Source: Desulfosudis oleivorans (lineage in GTDB: Bacteria > Desulfobacterota > Desulfobacteria > Desulfobacterales > SURF-7). From it: a stretch of DNA of 64,000 bases. The stretch covers positions 1 to 64,000 of the forward strand of contig DYJD01000034.1 in the NCBI GenBank assembly GCA_020723325.1, in the 5' to 3' direction. The notes under the pieces were generated by a model, which worked only from the letters and a program-made list of their open reading frames with translations, searched no databases and was not told the origin of the DNA. Within the stretch, counting starts at the first letter, position 1; every line of letters starts with the position of its first letter. Below are positions 7,926 through 14,218 of the stretch, piece after piece. Position numbers and translations under genes: made by a program.

Positions 7926-7980
7926 CAACGGTATGGTAGCGACGGCAAAAAGCCGCCGCGCCACATGCCGGGCGTTATAT
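7920..7980 (+). repeat. attC site 4, classical 61-bp element
   Basis: R'' GGCTAAC overlaps the preceding stop codon. R' is GTTATAT. Between them, arms GGTATGGTAGCGACGGC and GCCGCCGCGCCACATGCC pair with small bulges around an AAAAA loop. Length and architecture match the classical 59/60-base element. Confidence 0.8.
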
Positions 7981-8001
7981 AAATAAAAAGAAATTAACAG
8001 T

Positions 8002-8301
8002 ATGGGAAATGCAACATTACAACAGATTGAATCTGTGAAAAAAATTTTTAAACTTAGAAAACTTTGGCTTTTATTAGTAATTTTTTGGGTTCCCGCCGAT
8101 GAAATTGTTGCCAGGTTATCGGATTCAGACTCCATTGCGCGTATATTTGCTTTTTCCTATATGGTAAGCATGATGATATTCTTTATATATATTTCATCGT
8201 TTAAATGTCCCCGGTGTAACAAGCGATTCTTTTCTAAATGGATTTACTATAATAGTTTTACAAAAAAATGTTTGCATTGTGGTTTGGGTGTTAATGAATG
8301 A
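8002..8301 (+). CDS. Two-TM zinc-ribbon protein, cassette gene 11
   Basis: A 99-residue protein with two hydrophobic segments (about residues 21-36, LWLLLVIFWVPADEIV, and 46-64, IFAFSYMVSMMIFFIYISS), followed by a C-terminal zinc ribbon CPRCNKRFF...CLHCG (residues about 67-94). Such small membrane proteins with a cytoplasmic zinc ribbon are frequent cargo of chromosomal integron cassettes; their role is unknown. The start lies 22 nt after the attC site. Confidence 0.65.
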   Translation: MGNATLQQIESVKKIFKLRKLWLLLVIFWVPADEIVARLSDSDSIARIFAFSYMVSMMIFFIYISSFKCPRCNKRFFSKWIYYNSFTKKCLHCGLGVNE

Positions 8302-8327
8302 TGGTAAATAATATAGCCCATTTTCTG

Positions 8328-8401
8328 CACCTGACCGGGATCAGCGGCCTCGTTTCGCGGGAATGCCTTGCAGGGGCTTCGTGAGTACTGCCCGGCAGGT
8401 G
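8328..8401 (+). repeat. Inverted repeat, possible degenerate attC
   Basis: CACCTGACCGGG and CCCGGCAGGTG pair almost perfectly around a 51-nt loop, 26 nt after the stop of the last cassette ORF, with 'aacgttcggg' just beyond. It could be the terminal attC site, but no R'' box is seen. Confidence 0.35.
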
Positions 8402-8510
8402 AGAATAACGTTCGGGATATCGAATTCGTATTTATAGAGCGAGCACTACGGCTATCATTCTGCCACTCAGAGCCACAGCCCAAAAGTGCACAATAGCTTT
8501 TTCATTCTGC

Positions 8511-8666
8511 TCAACAGGTTTGATAAAAATTCAACCAAGATCCGCCTATGATAACCCCATGTTTTTTCAACTTAGTTTCTAACGTACCGTAGTCCGGTGC
8601 CCTCCCATGCATCCCGGCATGGTGCCTCACATTTTTACGCATCATTTCAGCCAGTGCGTTACCCAC
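8511..8666 (-). CDS. Possible small protein beside TA module
   Basis: A 51-codon frame from a GTG at 8666 (ATG alternatives at 8645 and 8642) with a protein-like composition: VGNALAEMMRKNVRHHAGMH..., then TLETKLKKHGVIIGGSWLNFYQTC. The frame stays open upstream for several codons, so it may be the 3' fragment of a larger gene. I do not recognise it. It is divergent from the RelB-type antitoxin gene. Confidence 0.3.
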   Translation of the reverse strand: MGNALAEMMRKNVRHHAGMHGRAPDYGTLETKLKKHGVIIGGSWLNFYQTC

Positions 8667-8672
8667 GGCTCC

Positions 8673-8700
8673 CTTTCGGGTATTTAGTTTTCAAAGAGCA
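8673..8700 (+). repeat. TA-flanking direct repeat, left copy
   Basis: 'tttcgggtatttagttttca' and surrounding bases recur at 9412-9439 with a few mismatches, bracketing the toxin-antitoxin genes. Confidence 0.55.
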
Positions 8701-8763
8701 ATAGACTGTCAAAAAATAACTCGTTGCTTCCATCATAGCCGATTGGCCATTGATTTATTGGTT

Positions 8764-8790
8764 CTTGTGAATTACAATGTAATACACAAG
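8764..8790 (+). promoter_or_regulatory. Likely antitoxin operator
   Basis: An inverted repeat (CTTGTGAATTACA / TGTAATACACAAG, 12 of 13 matching) lies 13 nt before the antitoxin start and next to its AAAGGAG ribosome site. This is the expected autoregulatory position for RelB/DinJ-family antitoxins. Confidence 0.65.
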
Positions 8791-8803
8791 AAAGGAGATT
8801 GTT

Positions 8804-9067
8804 ATGGCTGCAAATGCAATAGTCCAGGCCCGTATTGATAAGGTTGTCAAAGAAGAAGCCGCCGCCGTTTTGGCTGCAATGGGATTGACGGTATCGGACG
8901 CAGTACGCTTGCTGCTGACCCGTGTAGCGCGCGAGCATGCCTTGCCATTTGACCCGTTGATTCCGAATGTAAAGACGATTGAGGCGATGAAAGAAGCTCG
9001 TCGTGGTGGATTGAAATCATTCGATAGCATCGGCTCGTTGATGGCGGACTTGAATGAGGACGATTGA
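8804..9067 (+). CDS. RelB/DinJ-family antitoxin
   Basis: An 87-residue antitoxin. The N-terminal ribbon-helix-helix part (ANAIVQARIDKVVKEEAAAVLAAMGLTVSDAVRLLLTRVAREHALPFDPLIPN, residues 3-55) is typical of RelB/DinJ: the 'ARID...K.EA..VL..MGLT.SDA...LL..V....ALPF' pattern is complete. The C-terminus should wrap the toxin. It has an AAAGGAG ribosome site and overlaps the toxin gene by 14 nt, so the pair is co-translated. The upstream palindrome at 8764 probably binds the TA complex. Confidence 0.9.
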   Translation: MAANAIVQARIDKVVKEEAAAVLAAMGLTVSDAVRLLLTRVAREHALPFDPLIPNVKTIEAMKEARRGGLKSFDSIGSLMADLNEDD

Positions 9068-9335
9068 ACGCACCGGCCAATTCAAACGGGATTATAAGCG
9101 CGAAATAAAAGGACCGCATCGCGCAACGTTGGAATGCGACTTTATTGAAATATTAACGTCACTGGCGAATGATATCCCGCTGACCGAAAAGCACCATGAC
9201 CATGCAATGACCGGCAATTGGAAAGACCATCGGGATTGCCACATCAAGCCGGATTTGGTGCTGATCTATCGGAAACCCGATGCTGAACGTCTGCAACTGG
9301 TTCGAATTGGTTCGCACTCGGAACTTGGTCTGTAA
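9054..9335 (+). CDS. YafQ-family mRNA interferase toxin
   Basis: A 93-residue RelE-superfamily toxin expected to cleave mRNA on the ribosome. The motifs fit YafQ: TGQFKRDYKRE at the N-terminus, PLTEKHHDHAMTGNWKDHRDCHIKPDLVLIYR in the middle (catalytic His and Asp candidates HDH and DCHI), and LQLVRIGSHSELGL at the C-terminus with the late His found in YafQ (H87-equivalent). Length is normal and no residue appears lost, so the module looks intact. It partners the antitoxin gene just upstream. Confidence 0.9.
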   Translation: MRTIERTGQFKRDYKREIKGPHRATLECDFIEILTSLANDIPLTEKHHDHAMTGNWKDHRDCHIKPDLVLIYRKPDAERLQLVRIGSHSELGL

Positions 9336-9411
9336 CAGAAGAAATGATGGTAATTTGTCTTTCCAATTCCGTCCTTTCAAAAAATGTATCATTAGGCAAT
9401 ATGTTCCCCCA

Positions 9412-9439
9412 TACTCCCTGTCGGGTATTGAGTTTTCAA
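9412..9439 (+). repeat. TA-flanking direct repeat, right copy
   Basis: 'tgtcgggtattgagttttca' matches the left copy at 8673-8700 in the same orientation, about 740 bp away, beyond the toxin stop codon. Confidence 0.55.
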
Positions 9440-9475
9440 AGATCCGATGCGATGCTGAGAAAGGTTATATGCAAT

Positions 9476-9952
9476 TTAATCTTTCAAAGCATTTTTGAAT
9501 TCCTTCGCTGACAAACCCGATCCTGCCGCCAATCGAGCGAACATTTTGTCATATTTATGCGACTCCCGGCAGCTCTGATAGGTCAGGTGCTGGCATGTCC
9601 GGCACTGGAAATATTTTGAACCCGGTGCACTGTAAAGTTTCATTGCCTGTCTGCTGCATCTTGGACACAGGAAAAAATATTGAACGCCGCCGAAAAAAGG
9701 GAGCTTGCGGACCAGTTGAACCTCGTAATCGATTTGTTCGGTTTTCCGCCAGGTGTAATACAGCCGGACATATTCATCCGCCAAATTGAGCTGATACCAG
9801 ATGGAAGCGGTCGGCGTTCCACGTCTTGACCAGGTTAATAAACCGCTTGTGCGCCATTTATTCCGCACCAGGTAATTGATATCCAGCACCAATGAATCTT
9901 CAACTGTGAAATTAAAAGCCCATGACTGTCTCCCGGAACCATAACCGCCCAT
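9476..9952 (-). CDS. Zinc-ribbon mobile-element protein
   Basis: A 158-residue protein that starts MGGYGSGRQSW, an N-terminus found in a family of anonymous proteins on mobile elements. The middle is strand-rich (SIWYQLNLADEYVRLYYTW, DYEVQLVRKLPFFGGVQYFFLCP), and a zinc ribbon of two CxxC pairs follows (CPRCSRQAMKLY...FQCRTCQHLTYQSC, residues about 107-138). It is likely to bind nucleic acid, but no activity is known. It is the last gene of the minus-strand island module and converges on the toxin gene. Confidence 0.65.
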   Translation of the reverse strand: MGGYGSGRQSWAFNFTVEDSLVLDINYLVRNKWRTSGLLTWSRRGTPTASIWYQLNLADEYVRLYYTWRKTEQIDYEVQLVRKLPFFGGVQYFFLCPRCSRQAMKLYSAPGSKYFQCRTCQHLTYQSCRESHKYDKMFARLAAGSGLSAKEFKNALKD

Positions 9953-10226
9953 ATTAACCTTTCAGGTTTTCCTAAATATGTTACAAAAATGTAATTTTGA
10001 TTTTCACTATTTTTTAAATATTATATTGTTATTATTGATTTTTATCAAATTCTGCCATGTGACACCTGACAAAAAATGTCTCTAAATATTTACGTTGACG
10101 TTAATTTTGAAACTGATGCTTATTATCGCTTGACCGACCCTGTATTTAATATTGAGGTTTCAGGAAGGCATCCAGGGTCACAAGATTACCTTCCATCCAC
10201 CGAAAGCCTTATCCCAGCGCTCGGGA
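9953..10226. other. Intergenic AT-rich stretch
   Basis: Upstream region of the zinc-ribbon gene, with T/A-rich sequence (9990-10060). I see no convincing gene; an 87-codon plus-strand frame starting at 10076 has no recognisable features. Confidence 0.3.
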
Positions 10227-10541
10227 TCACTGAACAAGGCAAGCCATTATCCCTTTCTTGCTCTTTGGTGCCGCTTTCGTTTGCCGGGTCATGTCATTCA
10301 TGCCTAAATCTTCCGGCAGCCGGTCAAGCAGCCGCTTAAGATTTTCAGCCGTACCTGTTATGGGTCCTGGGTTCCTCGTATGCCAATCGATTAAAGACCG
10401 GATGGTTTCCAGCCGATGCTGGCAATACTGTTCAAAGGGAACGCAAGGCAAATCCGTTTGGTTGTTTTTTTGCAGCCGATATTGCTTAGCCGTTTTCGGT
10501 GAAAGGTTATACTCTTCTGGTATCGTGTATTTCCGCCTCAT
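10227..10541 (-). CDS. Hypothetical mobile-element protein
   Basis: A 104-residue, mostly helical, basic protein: KYTIPEEYNLSPKTAKQYRLQKNN at the N-terminus, ETIRSLIDWHTRNPGPITGTAENLKRLLDRLPEDLG in the middle, and a Lys-rich tail. I do not recognise the family. The composition and its place downstream of the iterons suggest an accessory replication or regulatory gene of the integrated element. Confidence 0.45.
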   Translation of the reverse strand: MRRKYTIPEEYNLSPKTAKQYRLQKNNQTDLPCVPFEQYCQHRLETIRSLIDWHTRNPGPITGTAENLKRLLDRLPEDLGMNDMTRQTKAAPKSKKGIMACLVQ

Positions 10542-10894
10542 CCGTCTTTTTCTCCCGATGTTGGTTGGCTATTTCTATCCAGCATTCAATAATTTGAAAC
10601 ATTTATTGGCCAAAAATAGCCTTTTTAGCCTTAAAAAGCATGACGTTGGGTTTGATACTGTGGTTTGACGGTTCCGCTGTTCGGCCGGGAAGAGCACTTG
10701 ATCGAAGCGCCGAAAATCCAAATTTTTCTGTCTGGTCTGCTGTCCACCCGGGAGCCGCCGCGCGGAAATCGTCTTGTTGGGTCGTCTGGTGGTTGATTCC
10801 GCCTTTTCTTGGTTTCGCCTGAAAAGATGATGCTGATTGTTTGAATCCTGGCTCGGGAAAAAATCCATGGACATATGGTATATTATATAAATAC

Positions 10895-11086
10895 TTTGAT
10901 CCATCAAAGCCAGAGGCACAAAAACGGCTTTCAGGTCATCTATTCGGCTAAAGGCTTTAACCGGCTCGTGTTTGCTGCGATTTTGACTCATTTTTCCTGG
11001 CTTTGACCCATCAAAGCGAGAATATTTTGAAAATCCATTTTGTGTTTGATGCATCAAAGCGAGCAGGCTTTGACCCATCAAAGCGA
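10895..11086 (+). repeat. Four palindromic iterons
   Basis: Copies of TTTGAYCCATCAAAGC(GAG) occur at 10895-10910, 11002-11020, 11045-11063 (TTTGATGCATCAAAGCGAG) and 11069-11086. Each is itself a palindrome (TTTGA-N4-TCAAA). The last overlaps the stop codon of the wHTH gene at 11078. Clustered identical repeats beside a replication-type gene suggest an origin or operator array. Confidence 0.65.
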
Positions 11087-11524
11087 TTTTTGTTTTTTGA
11101 AGCCGATGCCATCCGGAAGCGATCTGTTGATTTCTGTCTTCTGATACTCGATTGTCCCATATCTTTTCCATCGCTGGCTGATGCTGTATTTAGTCGGCTG
11201 TTTCAAATACCAGTTGCCGGGAACGGCAATATCAATGAAGCCTTTTTCTTCAACCAATTCACGAAGCACCCGGTCGAAGGTTTGGGAAGATTTAAGTCCG
11301 AGTTCTTTTGCCTCTGAAAAAGTAAAAATAATTTCGCCGTTGTTGGTTATGACAAGATCCTTGATTCCCTTTTTCTTTTTGGCATTCTTCCGGTGTGCTT
11401 TCTGATGGAATCGGATAAGGCAAACAATTGCCGCTTTGCCGGATAAGTCCATAAAGGCATCACTTTCAATTAGTGCCGCTTCGAGCATGCAGAAACTTCG
11501 GTTAACAAATTTGCGTTTTTTCAT
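11078..11524 (-). CDS. wHTH replication-initiator-like protein
   Basis: A 148-residue basic protein. SFCMLEAALIESDAFMDLSGKAAIVCLIRFHQK (residues 9-41) and SEAKELGLKSSQTFDRVLRELVEEKGFIDIA (about 70-100) look like the helices of a winged helix-turn-helix DNA-binding domain, as in small replication initiators or Rep-like regulators. The following beta-wing region GNWYLKQPTKYSISQRWKRYGT is also typical. The four iterons lie at and beyond its 3' end. A repressor is the alternative. Short length argues against a full Rep protein. Confidence 0.55.
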   Translation of the reverse strand: MKKRKFVNRSFCMLEAALIESDAFMDLSGKAAIVCLIRFHQKAHRKNAKKKKGIKDLVITNNGEIIFTFSEAKELGLKSSQTFDRVLRELVEEKGFIDIAVPGNWYLKQPTKYSISQRWKRYGTIEYQKTEINRSLPDGIGFKKQKSL

Positions 11525-11617
11525 TCACCCATACCAAAGGTATTGCCGCTTTAAAAAGTGTTCGGGAAACCTGCCGGAACCTGGCAGGAAACCGGCCGGA
11601 ACGTCCGGTTGAATATC

Positions 11618-11848
11618 TTATTCCTTCCCGACTGATCCTTTGTTGAGAATCATTCTTTTGCTTGAAATAAATTGCAGGACATCCGGGACAAGATAAATCC
11701 GGTTTCGATGGGATATCTTGCAGAATGGCAATCCCTCATCATGCCGCAACCGATCTAACCCGGCCTTTTTGACGTCGAGAAGGTCGAGCAATTCCTTTTC
11801 GGTCAAGATATCGTTCATGCTTTTCAATTGGTTTTCTTGGTCCGTCAT
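11618..11848 (-). CDS. HTH_17/MerR-like DNA-binding protein
   Basis: A 76-residue protein from the ATG at 11848, which has a good AAGGGGG ribosome site; an ATG at 11863 lacks one. NDILTEKELLDLLDVKKAGLDRLRHDEGLPFCKISHRNRIYLVPDVLQFISSK (residues 12-64) is an excisionase-type helix-turn-helix. It is probably a recombination directionality factor or regulator of the island. It overlaps the upstream zinc-finger gene by about 110 nt, which is unusually long and suggests translational coupling. Confidence 0.65.
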   Translation of the reverse strand: MTDQENQLKSMNDILTEKELLDLLDVKKAGLDRLRHDEGLPFCKISHRNRIYLVPDVLQFISSKRMILNKGSVGKE

Positions 11849-12053
11849 CGTTCCCCCTTTCACCTATGAAGATTTCAAGCGCTCTTGCTTTCCGTGAAAG
11901 TCCTTTGGCAAGCGCTTTCCGATATGCGCGATCCAAGTCGGCCGGATTGGCATTGATAATCAGTTGCACACAGGCCGAGCAGACATAATCGGTATTCGGC
12001 GGCGGCCGGTAATTGGGTTCTGTTCCGCTGCAAAAGAGGCAAGTTTCCATCAT
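11739..12053 (-). CDS. Small zinc-finger protein of the island
   Basis: A 104-residue protein. An N-terminal zinc-binding module CLFCSGTEPNYRPPPNTDYVCSAC (residues 5-28) is followed by a helical segment (ADLDRAYRKALAKGLSRKARALEIFI) and a basic tail. It probably binds DNA or RNA; no family name can be given. Its ATG overlaps the stop of the BRO-N gene by 4 nt, so the two are translationally coupled. Confidence 0.6.
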   Translation of the reverse strand: MMETCLFCSGTEPNYRPPPNTDYVCSACVQLIINANPADLDRAYRKALAKGLSRKARALEIFIGERGNDDGPRKPIEKHERYLDRKGIARPSRRQKGRVRSVAA

Positions 12054-12721
12054 GCGGCCACCTTTCCGATATCGCTGAAAACTTCTTCAAGAATGTCTTC
12101 CCTATAAGAATTGACAGAGCCAAAGCGTTCATCTGCTACCTTCCCGATGTCAACACACCATTTGTTGGATAGCTTCACAGCCTCCCTGCCTTTGCTATTA
12201 GCTTCGTGGATGCTGAGATTGAGGCTGTTCAATCTACACCATGCGGTTATGGTCCAATATCCGGTATGGCCGGAATTCTGATGAGCTTTGGCTTCAAGGG
12301 TTTTGAGTCTGTTTTCGTGCTCAAGCTGTTTCTGCTCGATGCCTTTCAAGGCTTGCGCTGATCGAATGATCAAATCAAGTTCAGATGTTTCAGCCAGATC
12401 GTATTTCCCGGTTTTGCGGATAGAAGGAATGACTTCATGGGTAATCCAACGTTTGAAACGCTTCGCTTCGGGTTTGTTGGAGCGAATGATCAATGTATAA
12501 AGACCGGCCTCATTCACAACTGCAAGAGCCTGTTCACCGCCAAGGGTATAAACTTTTCTTATACCCTTTTCATCATCATCCAGCGATTTAACCGCCATTG
12601 CGACATTGGTGTGTTCAAGGACATCACACACATCTTTTGCAATCAACCATAGCTCGCCGGTTTCATCTTTGACGACCCGGATTTCATACGAATTGTAATT
12701 AAAGGGTATTAATTCATTCAT
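12050..12721 (-). CDS. BRO-N domain phage antirepressor-like protein
   Basis: A 223-residue protein from the ATG at 12721, which follows a GGAGGG ribosome site. The BRO-N domain covers residues about 1-110 (YEIRVVKDETGELWLIAKDVCDVLEHTNVAMAVKSLDDDEKGIRKVYTLGGEQALAVVNEAGLYTLIIRSNKPEAKRFKRWITHEVIPSIRKTGKY), with the full set of family motifs. The C-terminal half is helical. BRO-N proteins act as antirepressors in prophages and related elements. It is the second gene of the AlpA-led module. Confidence 0.9.
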   Translation of the reverse strand: MNELIPFNYNSYEIRVVKDETGELWLIAKDVCDVLEHTNVAMAVKSLDDDEKGIRKVYTLGGEQALAVVNEAGLYTLIIRSNKPEAKRFKRWITHEVIPSIRKTGKYDLAETSELDLIIRSAQALKGIEQKQLEHENRLKTLEAKAHQNSGHTGYWTITAWCRLNSLNLSIHEANSKGREAVKLSNKWCVDIGKVADERFGSVNSYREDILEEVFSDIGKVAA

Positions 12722-12738
12722 GTTGATTCCCTCCCTTC

Positions 12739-12912
12739 CTATCGATTTTCCAACCATGCCAGCACATCTTCAAGGCGAAATCGGAGATATTTGCCAACTT
12801 GCAATCTCGGAATGGCGCCGGGTCCTGTTTCGCGGGTTTTTGAGTAGACCCAAGACTTTGGGACCTTTAATAGTGCGGCAAGCTCTTCAACGGACAACAA
12901 ACATACAGTCAT
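12739..12912 (-). CDS. AlpA/excisionase-family HTH protein
   Basis: A 57-residue protein from the ATG at 12912 (AAGGAG ribosome site). LLSVEELAALLKVPKSWVYSKTRETGPGAIPRLQVGKYLRFRLEDVLAWLENR is a complete HTH_17 domain, as in AlpA and Xis-type directionality factors. It opens the minus-strand operon of the island and probably regulates excision or early gene expression. A terminator for the gene before it lies directly upstream. Confidence 0.85.
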   Translation of the reverse strand: MTVCLLSVEELAALLKVPKSWVYSKTRETGPGAIPRLQVGKYLRFRLEDVLAWLENR

Positions 12913-12938
12913 AAAAAGTCTCCTTTTCACAAAAGTTC

Positions 12939-12980
12939 AAAAAAAAAGCCGAGTCCCCCACTATCGGGAAACTCGGCTTA
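12939..12980 (-). terminator. Rho-independent terminator
   Basis: An 8-bp GC-rich stem (AGCCGAGT / ACTCGGCT) runs into a nine-T run on the minus strand. It ends the short gene at 13037 and insulates the AlpA operon. Confidence 0.85.
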
Positions 12981-13036
12981 CTGGCTTGGACGCTTGCGCG
13001 CCTTACTGGCTTGCCTATGCTAAATAAATTTAGTTT

Positions 13037-13219
13037 TTAATTAAATAGATAACCGTTGTTTCGTGTTTTTTTCAATGTATACTTTTTGATTCCATTCTTC
13101 GTCACAATCTCGATTTCTCGTAAATCAACGGGACCCCTTTCATAGTTATCATGAATTACGATTTTGTTATCCACAATACAGACGCGGCAGCATTTTCTCC
13201 GATTTCCTGATTGCTCCAT
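13037..13219 (-). CDS. Small basic hypothetical protein
   Basis: A 60-residue protein from the ATG at 13219, preceded by AGGAGTAAA. It begins MEQSGNRRKCCRVCIVDNKIVIHD, with a CCxxC cluster, then strand-like DLREIEIVTKNGIKKYTLKKT. I do not recognise it. It may bind metal or nucleic acid. It is followed by its own terminator and belongs to the island module. Confidence 0.5.
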   Translation of the reverse strand: MEQSGNRRKCCRVCIVDNKIVIHDNYERGPVDLREIEIVTKNGIKKYTLKKTRNNGYLFN

Positions 13220-13696
13220 TTTACTCCTTTCGAATCTTTGAAGTTGACAATCTGCAGCCGCCTGAGTTACGTTCCAAAAGAGAAGGCAACTGGTGACCAC
13301 ACCCGTTCCTAAATTCCGCCTCCACACCGACCCGGAAAAGTTGAGTGAGAGGCGGTTTTTTTTTATTAACATCCATAATACGAAAACAGTATAGCCAAAA
13401 TAGATTGTATGTCAACCAGCCGGTAAGAACAGAAAAAGAAACACAAGATAACATATTGATACTGTATATGATTGACCAATGAAGGCGGCCAGGATAACCG
13501 CCTTTTCGGGTCGCGATCCCTATCCCTGGAAGGCTGAATTCCGGTTGAAAAATTGTGACCAAATTGTGACCATAAGTCCAAAAAACAAGGCAAATGGTCA
13601 CAAAACAGGAAAGAATGACTCGATGATAATTCTTATATATTATTGTAGGTTAATGCACAATCGTGTATTTTAAAAAACGCATTTTGCACATTCACA
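13220..13696. other. Island right end, no clear gene
   Basis: It holds a plus-strand terminator (13316), a hairpin at about 13483-13502 (AAGGCGG / CCGCCTT), and TTGTGACCA motifs at 13553 and 13564 with an inverted copy at about 13592. These could be integrase arm-binding sites. ORFs in the stretch look random. Confidence 0.35.
13316..13364 (+). terminator. Plus-strand terminator
   Basis: CCGCCTC and GAGGCGG form a 7-bp stem with a long loop, followed by nine T. No plus-strand gene lies just upstream, so it may serve an unseen RNA. Confidence 0.55.
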
Positions 13697-13735
13697 CGGT
13701 AGAAGTCACTGGTTCAAATCCAGTACCGCCTACCA
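13697..13735 (+). tRNA. 3' tRNA fragment (attachment-site remnant)
   Basis: The T-arm (ACTGG-TTCAAAT-CCAGT), acceptor 3' strand ACCGCCT, discriminator A and encoded CCA are intact. No matching 5' half (AGGCGGT) lies upstream, so this is a fragment, not a working tRNA. Such 3' ends are duplicated when elements integrate in tRNA genes. The amino acid identity cannot be told. Confidence 0.75.
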
Positions 13736-13741
13736 AAGAAA

Positions 13742-14055
13742 TCAAATGGTTACAAGTTTTCGGCTTGTGACCATTTTTCTTTTGGTCTCCGGTAGGTCTC
13801 CATCATTTTTAAAGACCAAGTTTTCGAACCGGCAAACCGCTTCCTGGTTGACCGGCTTCATCAAGTGCGCGTATACCTTCAGGGTCACGGTCGGGCTTGA
13901 ATGTCCAAGCTGGGCTTGAATTTATTTGACGTTTTCCGCCTGTTCGATCATCAGGCTTGCCTTGGTATGCCTCAAGTCATGAAATCGAATTGTTTGTAAC
14001 AGCCTCAAGAAGCGCATTGAATTTTTCAGGTGTGCCTGCTCGCCCTCTTGAGATT
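13742..14055 (-). pseudogene. Tyrosine integrase C-terminal remnant
   Basis: Translating the minus strand gives the integrase catalytic core: RFHDLRHTKASLMIEQAENVK, a stop codon, IQAQLGHSSPTVTLKVYAHLMK, and a tail ending near 13742. The HxLRH box, LGH and catalytic Tyr (KVYAHL) are all visible. It is broken by a TAA (probably from TAT, as the family has Tyr there) and by a frameshift before RFHD; no N-terminal domain remains. Its 3' end abuts the tRNA fragment, the usual layout for a tRNA-targeting integrase. It is a relic of an older element, probably a site-specific phage or ICE. Confidence 0.8.
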
Positions 14056-14218
14056 GACACCCCATTGATTAATGCATTATATTAAACTGTAAGGTCTGCA
14101 TTCAATTATTTCTACATTGTAATCCGCCGGTTTTTAAGCACCGATATTTGCAGTTTGCGGTCCGTCCATGTGGATGTACAAAATTCGAATATAAATTTAT
14201 AAAGGAGAATTCAGTAGA

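Noticed and set aside
1-8420. CRISPR array as an explanation of the repeats
   Set aside because: Repeats are 140-190 bp, irregularly spaced, and separated by ORFs of 80-260 codons; no cas genes.
10575-11171. 198-codon minus-strand frame over the iterons
   Set aside because: Composition is not protein-like (long Arg/Gln runs, no domain), and it is set by the repeated iterons and overlaps the wHTH gene.
13660-13735. Complete tRNA gene
   Set aside because: No 5' acceptor strand, D-arm or anticodon arm fits upstream of the T-arm.
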